Below the pieces are notes generated by a model. The model was not told where the DNA came from. It was given only the letters and a program-made list of their open reading frames with translations, and made no database searches. The translations under genes were made by a program, and so were the position numbers. Below are positions 44,931 to 56,879 of a stretch of DNA of 64,000 nucleotides, one piece after another (the first letter of the stretch is position 1; each line of letters begins with the position of its first letter). This DNA is from Diogma glabrata (taxonomy: Eukaryota > Arthropoda > Insecta > Diptera > Cylindrotomidae): the NCBI GenBank assembly GCA_963693315.1, contig OY856188.1, positions 200,894,686 to 200,958,685 on the forward strand, read 5' to 3'.

Positions 44931-45494
44931 GGTAGTTTGAAATCAAGTAACTTGCAATCACTAATATCTATCCAACCCTATGTTTCACCAATTTCTCGAA
45001 TTTTTCATGCTCGTTATTTATTGGATACTTGTGTCTTATAAATAAAAGTATTAAGTTAATTAGTTTGTTCGACAGCTTTTATCTCTTATCTAAACATAAA
45101 TGATACAATTAATATTTTTCTGTTTACAATCCGCATTTTATTGTTCAATTTGTTTATGATCGACGACGAAGAAATTCAAATCACGAAAATCTTGTGTTGT
45201 AAACTATAATTGGCATACATTTAAGTTTTAACCTTTTTGAATATAATCAATACAGAAAAATAACAGATGTTAAACACGTGAAAATCTTTTACATTAACTT
45301 CACAATAAATAATATTGTTTAATATTATATACTTCACATAACAATATATGTATGCACAAAATATGGGGTTAAATATTCAGCTTATTTTTACTGTACGTTT
45401 TACGATTCTAAACGCTGAATTAATTTGAAAATATTATTAGATTTACAGTAGAAATTGAACCAAGAGAAAAAGAACCAAAAGAAATTGAACGTTT
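44931..45494. other. AT-rich spacer, nothing recognised
   Basis: No supported feature between the repeat array and the next inverted repeats. Confidence 0.4.
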
Positions 45495-45900
45495 GATGCG
45501 TTGTTATATATTTTTTATTCGCCTACATATTAAAGTGTTACTTTATTACTGTGATTTGCGGCTTTAAAGTATCACTTTTCAACTATTTGTTTTGTTGTCA
45601 TAGCTACGTCCAAAAAAGTAAAAAGCATTTGTATTTGTTTAAATTCTATGAAAAATAAAATTTTTTATCAAAGCAACCCTTAAATTCAAAATTTCATTAT
45701 CCAATTAAAATAGTTCTTATCAGTTGTTGTCATAGCTACACAATAATTTGGAAAAAATAATAAATATTTTTTCAAAGGTTACTTGTTCCACATATTTTTA
45801 TTTTAAAATTTATGAAAATTTATAATTTTAATTTAGAATAAACAACTTTTCTCAAAATATTTTGCTTGCGGCGAATAAAAAATAGTATATGATGCACGGA
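45495..45900. repeat. Short-armed inverted repeat
   Basis: GATGCGTTGTTATATATTTT then TTATTCGCC at about 45,495-45,524 is matched in reverse complement by GGCGAATAAAAAATAGTATA then TGATGCA at about 45,869-45,895. The interior repeats GTTGTCATAGCTAC at about 45,594 and 45,727. This may be a small non-autonomous DNA element. Confidence 0.5.
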
Positions 45901-46012
45901 CGTAAGCTATTTTGGACTTAATGTGGGTGCAAATCTCGGCTAGCGCCTCGATTTGCAAACTCCACATACGTCCAAAATCTTTAGCCTTACGTCCTAGCAT
46001 CATAATGTACTA
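45886..46012. repeat. Hairpin with GC-rich centre
   Basis: TATGATGCACGGACGTAAGC at 45,888 pairs imperfectly with TAGCCTTACGTCCTAGCATC near 45,981-46,000. The inner stem contains TTTTGGAC.TAATGTGGGTGC against CCACATACGTCCAAAAT. The centre reads CGGCTAGCGCCTCG. No coding potential. Confidence 0.75.
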
Positions 46013-46017
46013 TAATT

Positions 46018-47165
46018 GTGTGGAGGGGCTGAAATCTCAAGCTCTGAGATATCAAGACTTCGGTCTGGATTAAGAATTTTGATATAGTTTGCGGCAAAAA
46101 ACTTTTATGAGGACATTGTTTTTAGTTTTGGGCAGCGATGCATGTCAAACATAAAACTCTTTGTTAAGTACATGTATTTTTTAACTCTGTTGTGAAATTT
46201 ATTACAAAACTAACACATGTATTTTTTAACTCTGTTGTGAAATTTATTACAAAACTAACACGAAACATCAAAACGTTGCCGGAAAATTATAACAAATCAT
46301 AAATTATCATAATTAGGTGAAAAGATGATATACAATCAGTAAACTACTCAAAAACCTCTCTATTTAGATTTTCGAGAAAATATTACGAAATAAAAAAATT
46401 CATATTTCTTACAAAATTCCAAAAATATTCTAAAATTTTAATAAAAAAAAATTTAAACTTTATTTGAAAATTCTAAAAATATTCCAAAAATTTTTACTAA
46501 ATCAAAGATTGAAACTTTTTTCAAAATTCTAAAAATATTGCAAAAATTATAACAAAATCAGAAACTGAAACATTTTCCAATATTCTTAAAATATTGCAAA
46601 AATTATAACAAAATCAAGAATACAAACTTTTTTAAAAATTCCAAAAATTATAATAAAATCAAAATTTACATTTTTTCAAAATTTTAAAAATATTACAAAA
46701 ATTCATATTCAAAAATTCAAAATTTTTTCAAAATTCTTAAAATGTTCCAAAAATTATAACAAAATCAAAAGTGCAAACCTTTTTCAAAATTCTAAAAATT
46801 ATAATAAAATCAAATATTTAAACTTTTTCAAAATTCTAAAAATGTTACGAAAATTCCTACAAAATCAACAATTGAAACTTTTTTCAAAAGTCTAAAATTA
46901 TTGCAAAATTTCTTAATTCTCAAACTCCAAAATTCAAACTTTTCCAAAAATTATAAAAATATCGCAAAAATTATAACAAAATCAAAAATACAAAATTGCT
47001 TCAAAATTCCAAACATATTCCAAAAATTATAATAAAATCAAAAATTTAAACTTTTTCAAAACTCTAAATATATTCCGAAAATTCTTACAAAATCAAAAGT
47101 ACAACTTTTTTTAAAATTCCAAAAATATTTGAAAAATTATTACAAAATCAAAAATTTCCATGTCC
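46018..47165 (+). repeat. Repeat family R58, left copy, with ~58-bp tandem array
   Basis: The non-tandem part (46,018-46,400) contains GGGGCTGAAATCTCAAGCTC, ATGAGGACATTGTTTTTAGT and GGGCAGCGATGCATGTC. The array (46,400-47,165) has about 13 degenerate units built on AAAAATTATAACAAAATCAA. The whole block recurs inverted at 56,880-58,015, and a shortened form lies at 15,938-16,300. A frame-preserving coding region is absent. Confidence 0.85.
46170..46259 (+). repeat. 45-bp perfect tandem duplication
   Basis: The 45-base unit starting ACATGTATTTTTTAACTCTG occurs at 46,170-46,214 and again at 46,215-46,259 without a visible difference. It is private to this copy of the repeat family. Confidence 0.9.
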
Positions 47166-47837
47166 AATTTCATGTTTGATAACATTTCTTGTCAATCAAA
47201 CAAATAATTAATTTCCTTTTTCCGAAAAATTGAGTAAAAAAAATGAAAATCATTCTTTTGACACACTTGAAAACATTTTTTTGACAAACTTATAATGCAA
47301 TAATCTAGTTTTTGGTCTCACATACCAATCACGACCATCAAGTTTTCTTTAAATTCATTGTTCTTATTCGTAATCACTTAAAATGAACGTGTTTTAAGCA
47401 AAAAATATGCAAATTTCCTTGTTGTCCAAACACGTGACGAATTTTTTGACACACTCCCGGTATAGTTATCGAACGCATCGTCTTTTCGGCTCTTACCGTT
47501 GGGTATTCGTATACCTATTTTTAGAAATAAGAACTTTTGAAATCCCTCCAGCCGTTTTCTAGAATTCGTCGGTTGTAACGGTCAGCAGACCGGCCGGCAG
47601 ACAGACATACATTTTTTTTTAGAATCAGTAGGTTCTAAGACGTCGAGAAATGCAAAAGTAAGAATTTCAATTTTGGCTCGAGTATGTAATACTTAGTCTT
47701 TCAGACCGAAGTAATTATATGTTGTATACTATTTGTTGCCATCAACTTTACAAAAATCCCATCATCTCCATGGAGCACAACATTTCAATTAAGAATTTCA
47801 ATTAAATTCATTGGACTTGAATTTTGATTAGATTGGG
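47166..47837. other. Spacer with a G+C-richer block of unknown origin
   Basis: No gene. The block 47,450-47,700 is richer in G+C (CTCCAGCCGTTTTCTAGAAT, GGTCAGCAGACCGGCCGGCA, CATACATTTTTTTTTAGAAT, GGTTCTAAGACGTCGAGAAA). It has the look of the terminus of a widely dispersed insect repeat, but I cannot name it. It directly precedes a LINE 3' fragment. Confidence 0.45.
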
Positions 47838-48345
47838 GTGCTGCCTCTGTTTCCATCTTGGCCCTCTTGGACTCTGTTCAAAAGCTGGCTATACGAATTG
47901 TGGGTGATCGAACTTTGACATCAAAACTTGATTCCCTACAACATCGTCACACTGTTGCTGACCTAATTGTTTTTTACAAATATCGCCATCAGTAGTGCTC
48001 AGATGAAATCAGCGGCATCATGCCTCAAACTTATTCTTACCCCCGTTCCACTCGGCAATCGGCTGCCGCAACCGGTGAAACGGTAAAGATCCCGCGCTGT
48101 CATACTGGCAGATCGCAGAGAGACTTCTTTGTCCAAACTGCGTACAAATGGAATAGTTTGCCGGAACACTTAGTCTCAGGTGGCTTCAACCCGCAGATGT
48201 TTAAAAAAAGCGTTAATCTACACCTTAGAACGCCAGTTGTTGTGGGACCCAGGTCAAGACCTAGGTCTTAAAAGGTATTTATGTGTTGTTGTAAAATATA
48301 TTCTAAACCCTATTACACAACACATTTTATTTAAAAAAAAAAGAA
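47838..48345 (+). pseudogene. LINE 3' end (CR1/L2/Jockey type), 5'-truncated
   Basis: The C-terminal ORF2 region reads ASVSILALLDSVQKLAIRIV, DSLQHRHTVADLIVFYKYRH, a stop where the related copy has Gln, then CSDEISGIMPQTYSYPRSTR and the open frame 48,020-48,271 with FVQTAYKWNSLPEHLVSGGF and FKKSVNLHLRTPVVVG. A 3' UTR with TACACAACACATTTTATTT and an A-rich tail follows. It is a typical truncated insertion, about 80% like the fragment at 51.4 kb by eye, and related to but distinct from the element at 41-44 kb. Confidence 0.83.
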
Positions 48346-48724
48346 AAAGAGATATTAAATTTATTAACAAATTTTGTGAGCAATTAAACTAAAGGGAATA
48401 ATTAGAATTTTTTAATTTGAAAGCTTATTATGGATTTTTTCATAGAAAAACTCCAACTACTAACTCCATGCATGTTTCGGTTGGAATTAATGCACATAAA
48501 TAAATATCTTTCGTATATGGAGCATTCATTCCACGTAAACGGGAACATACAAACATTTTTTTTCTTAAATTCGGGGACTGATAGTCCATCATAAGCAATT
48601 TTGGAGTTATTTTAGATTTTTGGTCATAAATTTGTACGACCAGTACAACAAATTTGAAATTTTTTTTTGAATGATAAACGTAGCATTTGTAGCAAATTTA
48701 ATACATATAAATTTTTTTAAAAAA
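48346..48724. other. Spacer, nothing recognised
   Basis: AT-rich sequence between the LINE tail and the next foldback; no feature supported. Confidence 0.4.
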
Positions 48725-49415
48725 ATATTAGTTAGTTAGCATATTTCCGGTAGAATACGATAAAAATATTTAAAAAAAATTTTGAGTGTAGTTTTCTCCC
48801 TTATTTTGAGGTTTTATAGTTTAAATCGATTTTTCAAAATAAATTACACGTTTTCTTTAGATATGCACTTTCAAATAATTATTGTGGCGTGATGGATATC
48901 GATGGATCGATGTGAACACTAGAGGGATCGAAAAGTAAAAAACCACAGTTTTCGCGTAGTCCTAAATAAGTATTTATAGTTTTTTTTTCGGAAAAAGCAA
49001 CATGAAGAGAAATTTTGCACATGCAGATTTTGTCTTTAAATTTTACGTTGATTTTAGAATATATTTTTCGATTTGCAAAACTCCTCAATTTAAAAAGCCT
49101 CGGCCGCCAGATTGTATACGCCATTTTAAAATTTATTAATTTGACACTGGAGATTATTTTATAATACCTTATTTGAACTTTAATTTCCATTTTCCATTTT
49201 CACAAGATATGACGTGGAAACTGTAGGTTTTAACTTTTACCGCTCCCTACCCTCTAGCGCTCATCGGTGCGACAAGAATTATTTGAAAGTGCATATTTAA
49301 GAACAAACGTGTCATTCGTTTCCAAAAGTTTGATTTAAACTCAAAAATAAGGGAGAAAACTATTCTCAAGTTTTTTAATAGTATATTCTTCAACGATGCC
49401 GAAAACAACATATTT
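48725..49415. repeat. ~690-bp foldback element
   Basis: The left arm (TTTTCTCCCTTATTTTGAG at 48,791; GATATGCACTTTCAAATAAT at 48,860; CACTAGAGGGATCG at 48,916) is matched in reverse by the right arm (CTACCCTCTAGCGCTC at 49,247; TTATTTGAAAGTGCATATTT at 49,281; AAAATAAGGGAGAAAAC at 49,344). Arms extend outward to about 48,725 and 49,415 at lower similarity. A minus-strand frame at 48,879-49,190 spans the arm and loop and is not a recognised gene. Superfamily unknown. Confidence 0.8.
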
Positions 49416-51389
49416 TGGAGCGAGAGGGCAGTTTATCAGCCGAGGCAATAGCCGAGGTTGGTAATGGTCGCGAGATTCAAAATATGATTTTCGGCGAGTA
49501 GAAGACTGTTCTTTTTCTACTACTTTTTTAAAAATTATTATTAATTATCAAAAATTTTCATAATTACATACAATTGAAATTTTAAAACATACAAACATCC
49601 AATTAAAATCTTTAAATTTATATTTATATATCTGCTATTAAAATTTAGATGACTCAATATGAATAGATTATCCAATTTCTATGTCATAAACAAAGCCGTC
49701 TTTAGTTACAAGCCTGCTAGTCTTTTCGTACAAAAAAATTGTCAACTTTATACAGATACATATTTTTATTCTATTTACATTTTAACATTCAATATTTTTA
49801 TTCTATTTATCTATTTGTATAAGTCCCTAAAACCATTAAATAACACATCTTTAAAGGTTTATTGTTTTTTGAATTTGCAGAAAAAAAATATTTTTATCAT
49901 ATTCTACCGAAAAAATTCAAAAATGTTAGTTAATTAAACTTTAAATTGGCTGACTACAAAATGAAGACGTTTGTCTTCCTAGAAAAAAAATTTCAAATTT
50001 GTGACCGTCAGTGACGGCAAAGGGGTTGGCCAAAAAAAATTACAAAATTGTTTTCTTTGGAGAAAAAAAATTTTTGTTTGTTTCCGTTCACGTAGAATGT
50101 CTCATATACAGAAATACACATTCAAATAAAATCCTGAATTTCAATTTAGCTTATATCTTGCTTATACTTAAGATACTTAAGAGATATTTCGTTAAAGATC
50201 TTAAAGCATCATGATATATCAAATAATTTATTAGGTGACTTTTTAATATGTTTTAAAGAAAGATTAATTGCTTAAGCACCGCTTTACAATATCGATTTCA
50301 GAAATACTACTACAATGCTTGTCTTTGACCAAAAGCCGAGATCCGAGAATTTTTTCACTATTTGTATTAGTTAGAAAAAACTAACATTTCAGTCAAAAAA
50401 CATCCATAAACTCTTGCCATTTAGCGAAGAACCTTATTTTCACAAATGATAATATTTATCTAAAACCAACGCATAATATTTTTAAATGATTCTATTAGTA
50501 GTTGAAACAGAATGCAATCTTCTTCTCAGAAAAGCTTTCCATTCAGTATATAAGTTTCTTTTTAATAATGACAAAACTCAGATTAGTCTGGGAATAGCTA
50601 GTACGTTTCAATTGTTCCTAGTAAAACGAAGTAGTTGAAGATGGATTCCGACGTTATAATATCACATACAGATCTCCAAAACTTTTTTTTGTTCATAAAC
50701 ACTTTGCTTAGTTTTAGTTTAATTTTTATTTCTATTGCATTCCGTTGCAACAGAAAACAGTTCCATAAAAGCACACAATTATAATTTTTTAACTTTATTT
50801 GCAATTATGAAAACCAATTTTATTAAAAAATTATTTATTTAAAATTCATTTAAATTTATTGTAAATCAAAATTATGGTATTAGGAGTATGATTTGTTTAT
50901 TCATCACCAATTTTACTTTTGGCAAAGGCTGGATAAAAAGTGATAATCCATTAAAACATAAAATTCAAACCAATGATTGCAAATTTCAAATTTCAAACAT
51001 TTTACAAAATTGGTGAATTTATACAAAAGTTTAATTAATTAACTAATTGTCCGTCCTAATATTTCGCAAGTTGCAAAAAAATTTAAATTATATTAAATTA
51101 TTCGAAAACAAAATAAAACGTGTTTTATATTGCTAGTTCTATGATTTAATTATTGACTTTTTTAATTTACGTATAAAATAACTAATTTGATGCAATAAAT
51201 CAACTTATTCTTATCAAACCAGTCTCGATTATCTCATCATAATTAATCAAATTATAAATAACATGAAATATTTGAAAATGTAAATATATTCGGTGACGTT
51301 AATAAATAAACTTTAAATCAACATAAATTAAGCATACATAATTAAAACGGATAGCGGTTGAGGGGATTAGTTGACTAATCCTATACTAT
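49416..51389. other. 2 kb of unassigned AT-rich DNA
   Basis: A G+C-richer patch at 49,420-49,510 with CAGCCGAGGCAATAGCCGAG sits beside the foldback and may be part of it. The rest is AT-rich; frames at 49.66-50.21 kb and 50.60-50.80 kb have AT-driven composition without family resemblance. Confidence 0.4.
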
Positions 51390-51925
51390 TCCAATATTCG
51401 TCCCTGTATGGAGTATTGTTATCAAGTTTGGGGCCCTGCATCTGTTTCCATCCTAGCTCTTTTGGACTCTGTTCAAAAGCGTGCTATACGAATTGTTGGT
51501 GATCAAAATTTAACATTAAATCTTGATTACCTACAACATCGTCGCTCTGTTTCTGATCTCGTTGTTTTTTTATAAATATCGTCACCAGCAGTGCTCGGAT
51601 GAAATCAGGTCTATAATGCCTCAGCCATATGTTTTTCCCCGTTTAACTCGTCAATCGGTTTGTGCAAACAGTCAAACTGTCGAGATTACTCACTGTCATG
51701 GTAATAAAATGCAAAAGGGGTTTCTTTGTGCGTACATCGTACAAATGGAATGCTTTGCCCGGATCAATAGTCTCGAGTGATTTAAATCCACAAAGATTTA
51801 AAAAATGCGTCCACCAACACCTCAAGACGATGTTTTGGGACCTAGGTCTTAAAAGTTATCTATGTGTTCTTGTGACACATTTTGTAGTTCCTACTACACA
51901 ACACTTTTTATTAAAAAAAAACTGC
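51390..51925 (+). pseudogene. LINE 3' end (CR1/L2/Jockey type), 5'-truncated
   Basis: The fragment begins at NIRPCMEYCYQVWGPASVSI and LALLDSVQKRAIRIVG, continues YLQHRRSVSDLVVF (frameshift), KYRHQQCSDEIRSIMPQPYV, another shift, FVRTSYKWNALPGSIVSSDL and NPQRFKKCVHQHLKT, then WDLGLKSYLCVLV. The 3' UTR has TACTACACAACACTTTTTAT and an A run ending near 51,923. It belongs to the same family as 47.84-48.35 kb; two frameshifts show it is dead. Frames on the opposite strand here are mirror images. Confidence 0.83.
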
Positions 51926-53505
51926 TGAAATTTGTTTTAATATTTTTTGTCTTTTTATACATAAATTGATGGAAAAGGTTATTATAAGATGCAAATTTCG
52001 TGTTTTATGATTGTCTATCCATAAAAATCTTTTGACGATTTTCAACAATGAATCAGATGCAAAATCTTATTTATTTTCATCAATTTATTTAAATTCCATA
52101 AAGAATTAAAATGAATGATATACAATACAATACATATGAAGATGTTACAAATTATTTATGAGAAAATTGAAGAACTTCTTAGAATTTAAAATGAGTTTTG
52201 GAGAAAAATCGCATGGAAAAAAGGAACTTTGACTAAAAGTATGTTTTTTAAAGTCATTTTAATATTAACTGTGTACGTCTTTGATTATAAAAGTTATTTG
52301 ATTTTAGACAACAATTTCACGTCTCATTGCTCAAGTAAAACAAGAAATTTTTTTACTCAATTTTCGCTATTAAACATAAAATATTCAAATATTTTAATTT
52401 ACAGACAAATTTTTACGATCAAACTTCAACGCAAAACGAAAAAGTTTACTTTTGCTTGTTTGTTCATTTTACCAATAGAAAAACAAAATTCATAAGAAGC
52501 TTTAGCTACTACTTATAACATTTAACAATTTGTTCTTATATTTGTTTTTAAGATTGAAAGCATTGAAACATTAATTTCTAGGGAAACAACAACCAACTTT
52601 TTCACATCTTTTGGATCTTTTGCAAAGAATCTTTAAGTAGAAAACGTAAGTTGCCGAATAACATTTTAAAAGATATTTGAATAATTTGGGGATGTAATTC
52701 AAGAAGGAAATGTGAGTTGCTTCCTAAACAACTAGAAAAAAGGTAGCAATTGAGATATCATTGTAAACACACAAATTAACTCATCTGTTATTTACGAAAA
52801 CCGTAAGCCAAAATACTAATCAAGAATCAAACTGCCTTTGACACATATGTTGCAATTTCTAGCGATGTGATCTTCTGAGAACTCATTTTCTCCTTTTACA
52901 CCATCATAGATAAATTTTAACTAATAAGGTTACATTAAGTTTTTAAATCAATATTTTGTGATCTATATTTTACAAATAAGGAAAACCTGCTAAGCCATGA
53001 CAATTTTTTCTCTAAAATTAACCTTCACTTGTCTTGTTTTTCAAAGTGTTGATTAACACAAAGCTTAGGTAAGCCCCAACAAAAAAAAAATTCTATTACA
53101 AATAATAACAACCTTCATAACTTTTATTAATTTTGTTGGTACACAGAAAACAAAATTATTTCGAAATTATTTATTCATTATAATTCAATTAAGCAATAAT
53201 TACGTAAGTCACTTGGAAAATAAAATGGAAAATATTTTACGGAAAGTTTTATTATGTTTTCTCATAACTTCCAAATGTATTAAAAATGACAAAAAACAAA
53301 ACGACAAGACACTGAATTAATTCTAAAACAATCATGAAGAAACAATTAACTGGCAGCATGAAAATATTAAATTTAATTACCTAAAATTATAAAAATTTAT
53401 GGTAGTTTGTCTTGTTGTCCCAAAATGATTTTTCTTTTATTTTGTGTTTTTCTTTTTACTGTTATTATTTTACAAGAAAATTAAACATTGCAGATGAATT
53501 AAAAT
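51926..53505. other. 1.6 kb of unassigned AT-rich DNA
   Basis: I found no gene, RNA or dispersed repeat. An 88-codon plus-strand frame at 52,229-52,495 is AT-driven and unrecognised. Confidence 0.4.
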
Positions 53506-53721
53506 ACAATGAGGAAAAGTAGTTTGTGTTAATTATTTTCTTTAAGGAGAATATCGTTTGAAACATATATTTTAAAGTTATATTTTGTCTCAACTATTTA
53601 AAATGTACATTGTACAATGAGGAAAAGTAGTTTGTGTTAATTATTTTCTTTAAGGAGAATATCGTTTGAAACATATATTTTAAAGTTATATTTTGTCTCA
53701 ACTATTTAAAATGTACATTGT
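53506..53721 (+). repeat. 108-bp perfect tandem duplication
   Basis: The unit starting ACAATGAGGAAAAGTAGTTT occupies 53,506-53,613 and 53,614-53,721 with no difference visible. Single-copy DNA otherwise. It is a very recent local duplication or an assembly artefact. Confidence 0.93.
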
Positions 53722-53800
53722 AAATGTATATATTTTAAGTCATTCGTTTTTAGTCAGGCGGCTGCCGATAATTTCTACCAATAATCTGCTATTAGTGGCC

Positions 53801-54452
53801 TCAAATATAAACCTGCTTCAGATATTTAAAACAAAACACCTTTGACATAGCTTCATATATTCGAATATATTTTCTTTTTGGCGAGGCGACCATGTAGTCA
53901 TAGCCTGACATGTATACTGCTAAGTCCATTATGCCATCCTTATATGCAAGAGCTGAAGACTTTTTTGAAAAAAGCCTTGAATGATCTGCTTTGCAGAAAT
54001 CTTCCATCCTTAGATAGTTTGATCCTAACATGATGCTTTGGAGCCCTGAGAGAGCCAAACCTTCTCCCACAATGGGAGGGACTGTTTCATCCACTTCAAG
54101 ACAAAAGCGGCATGTTGGATCATTCTCTACTCGAAGATGTACCATATGTTTGTTCACATGATGGTGACCTGTTAGTAGTCCCAACATTAGCCTGCAGTCT
54201 GACCGAGTCAGATTCAACAGGAATTTGGTGGTTTCCTGGCTCAACTCTGGAGTGAACATCTTGAAGACCTTGCAGCCTTCTGTACTCCTCTAGTGAGAGT
54301 TACTGGAGCGAAAAAGAACTTGTTCGACTAGCGATCTTATCCTACATTTCGATATACCAATTGATGGTTCAGGGATTATGAGCCTCCCTGCGGAACTCTT
54401 TGTTAAATTATTAGCTTTTTCATTCCCGAGATTCCTACTATGCCCTGCATTC
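53801..54452 (-). pseudogene. LINE RNase H end and C-terminal zinc knuckle
   Basis: From the deletion junction the minus strand reads GHSRNLGNEKANNLTK (family GHSGNxGNExAD, final part of RNase H), a linker, then the frame 53,801-54,259: ELSQETTKFLLNLTRSDCRL, TGHHHVNKHMVHLRVENDPT and CRFCLEVDETVPPIVGEG, a Cys-Cys-His-type knuckle. The usual last Cys (GECW in the 23-kb copy) is Gly-Leu here. Frameshift lies between the two parts. The matching region at 23.0-23.6 kb confirms order and identity. Confidence 0.82.
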
Positions 54453-55147
54453 CGTCTGGACCTGGAGATTTGTATGGCTCAAAGGTGCCAATAGCGCAAG
54501 ATAGAGCCTCGAGCGATACAACTCTTTTTTCCATTATCCAGTTCATTCGGTTTGGTTTTTTCCTATTTTCCGCGGCTGTCCCCTGAGGAATCTCCCTAAG
54601 CACACAGCCAGGAAAATGGTGTTGAAACAGTGCTGTATAAGTTTCTTCATTTGAAGAAGTGTGAGTACCATTGGATAATTTAATATTATCCAGTCTCGCT
54701 AAAGGATCCTTTTTCAAGACCCTCATTAGCGCAGCACCTTCTGTGATAGTCTCAATCGAATCACAGTACTTTTCAAGAGACCTCTTCTTTGATTTATGAA
54801 TAAGCCTTTTGAAAAGCTTCCTTGCTTCACTGTACAGAGGCCAATCCGTTTCATTACGAGTTTTCAATGCTTTGTTCAGAAGTTTCTTGGATCTTCTTCT
54901 GAGTTTATCATGGTTTTTGTTCCACCAAACTGACTTGTGTGCACTTCGTTGCCTCGTTTTGGGACACGTTCATTAGCGGATCAATGACCTGTTCAATAGC
55001 CTGGACTTTGGAAATGCTTTCACTAGCCCGTTCCTCCTGTACAATGCTCCTGAAGCACACCCAATTAGTTTGTCTTGGATTCCGGTAGACGCGATCCTCA
55101 GCTGGGATCGCTTTTATAAGAAAGTCTATATATCTGTGATCGCTCAT
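54453..55147 (-). pseudogene. LINE endonuclease C-terminus, linker and RT start
   Basis: The frame 54,908-55,147 starts with the endonuclease closing motif SDHRYIDFLI (Ser-Asp-His) and continues through a linker. After a shift comes WWNKNHDKLRRRSKKLLN, KTRNETDWPLYSEARKLFKR and, in frame 54,403-54,867, LSCAIGTFEPYKSPGPDGMQ: the PxKSPGPDG motif that opens LINE reverse transcriptases. Immediately after SPGPDG the sequence jumps into RNase H. No catalytic RT motif remains. Confidence 0.85.
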
Positions 55148-55189
55148 GCATTGATATATCCGTAGACACTCCCCAGCTCCTGATGTCTT

Positions 55190-55718
55190 CTAAAAGAGAT
55201 CTGGAGCAAAGAGTGATGTCTATGGTTACTTACCGTTGGGAGTTAACAAAAGTGTGTTCTCTTCCGGAATTTAGAATTTCCAAATTAGTAGTAGCAAAGT
55301 ACTCTAAGAGAGACTGACCTCTGCTGTTATTACTTGTACTTCGTACTTGGTACTTGTACTTCGTACTTGGAGTCGTACGGAAGATAGGCAGACACAATGA
55401 GTATCCGTTTTTTTCCGTAGCTGTTCTATAACTGAGTATTCCTAAGGTTAAATCAACTGAGGATAACTCAGCCAGAAGATGCATATCAAGACTTTGGTGT
55501 GATGCTATGCAGATGCAGGTTTTGTCAGGACCCCCTTTATACAGAATGTCCCAGCCCTTCAATGAAAGACCAGCTACTCTATTTTTAATAATGTAGGACT
55601 CTTGAATTATTAATATTTTTGCATGCAAGTTTTTAGCAAGTGAAGCCATGAGATTATATGACCCACTTATGCTATGCTGCAGATTGATTTGTCGAAACTC
55701 AAGCTTATCCACTGCCAT
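55190..55718 (-). pseudogene. LINE ORF2 N-terminus: apurinic-type endonuclease
   Basis: The frame opens MAVDKLEFRQINLQHSISGS and contains KILIIQESYIIKNRVAGLSL (catalytic Glu), CICIASHQSLDMHLLAELSS, then LEYFATTNLEILNSGREHTF. This is the N-terminal half of the endonuclease that nicks target DNA in I/LOA-type LINEs. A 20-base tandem duplication (55,328-55,367, ACTTGTACTTCGTACTTGGT) sits inside the frame. Reading stops near 55,230, and the downstream half continues in another frame at 55,147. The ATG at 55,718 is a credible ORF2 start about 50 bases below ORF1. Confidence 0.83.
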
Positions 55719-55764
55719 CTTAACAGTGATATTCGCTTATATCTTCAAGCGCGATCCAATAAAC

Positions 55765-56851
55765 TTAACATCTATGATCTACTGAATCGCACATGAAGAA
55801 AAGTTGCACTTTCCGATTAGATATTGCTTTCGCACTATCTTCATCGAAAAGAATGTACAGGAGGTTTCCTTTGACAGACGTTTTATCCTTAGCCAATTTC
55901 TTCAGATCGGTTCCCCATTTGAAGTTGTCCAAGCCATTTTGAGGTCCGAGACCACCCAATAAAGTCGTCTTAGATTGTCTAAGATCGGGAATCCAGACTT
56001 TGGCCAGGTGCGTCTTAGGGAGATCACACAACTTCATTGCTGAAAGCCTTGCTCCTTACAATAGAATGCAACTTGGAATTTCCTTCACCAACCAGTTCAA
56101 TGAAAAGTCGTTTGAACATCGGAAATAAAGTTTTCCTTCTTTCATCTATCAAAGGTTGGCAGGGTTCCTGTTTGTTTCAGTTTATCTTCAAACAGGCGTT
56201 GCTGGATCAAATTGCTTTGTTCCTGGCTAATAATTCCATTGTTAGATTCAACAATTCTAACTAGCCTTCTCTTGGCTGCACTAGCATAGATTGATGCAAC
56301 CTTTGTTGTAGCTGTCGTTGTCGTCGAATTCTTTGAGACATTAAAACTTGAAGTCTTTCCGTTTTTGTGCTTCAAGACCTTAAGGTGAGTCGTGTCGTCA
56401 TCCTCTTGTATAGGGTTTGGACTGCCTTCATAGGTAGCCCTATTATGACCCATACAAAGGCTCGTTTTGTGACGCGGGACCGAGGTGATCGGTAGAAGAA
56501 TCTTTTCGATCATCTCAGCCCTCTTGTCCAAGGGAGGTGTTGTTGCAGAGGGACAGCTAGATGTAGCGGCTTGATTTCTGTTTGCAGTGAGAAGTCAGCC
56601 TTAGCTTTCTTCTTTTTTCTCCTCACTGAACCATAAACGTTTTTCCTCTTCCTCTTTCTTCCAACTGTCACAGTGTTCTCGGCAGCCTGAGTTGGGAGCC
56701 GTGAGTTGTGCGCCGTTAGCGACAGACGAACATCACCATCAGCCAATCGATCACCTCGGCACGTTTGCCACACCACTGGATTAAGTGAGAGTGTATGGTT
56801 CGGGGTCCCTATTTGATATTCGGGATCTACACTGTACCTGTACGCGATCAT
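55765..56851 (-). pseudogene. LINE ORF1 (nucleic-acid-binding protein) remnant
   Basis: Three consecutive minus-strand frames cover the expected ORF1 position upstream of the endonuclease. The first (56,510-56,851) has a basic cluster TVGRKRKRKNVYGSVRRKKK. The second (56,142-56,531) is Ser/Thr-rich with TKVASIYASAAKRRLVRIVE and NNGIISQEQSNLIQQRLFED. The third (55,765-56,037) has HLAKVWIPDLRQSKTTLLGG and LLYILFDEDSAKAISNRKVQ. This resembles ORF1 proteins of insect I-type LINEs, which coat the element RNA; the assignment rests mainly on position and composition. Frameshifts join the pieces. Confidence 0.68.
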
Positions 56852-56879
56852 ATTTGTTAGTAAACAATAATTTCGGAAC

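Larger units (their letters stand above)
53801..56865 (-). mobile_element. I/LOA-type LINE with RT core deleted
   Basis: Read on the minus strand, the order is ORF1 (56,851 to 55,765), endonuclease (55,718 to 54,908), RT linker and RT start (54,867 to about 54,455), then directly the end of RNase H and the C-terminal zinc knuckle (54,450 to 53,801). The RT core and first half of RNase H are missing through one clean internal deletion. It is the same family as the fragment at 23.0-24.15 kb, which retains RNase H. Confidence 0.85.

Noticed and set aside
46400..47165. CRISPR-like array at the ~58-bp repeats
   Set aside because: The units are contiguous and degenerate throughout, without constant repeats and unique spacers, and the DNA is eukaryotic with no cas genes.
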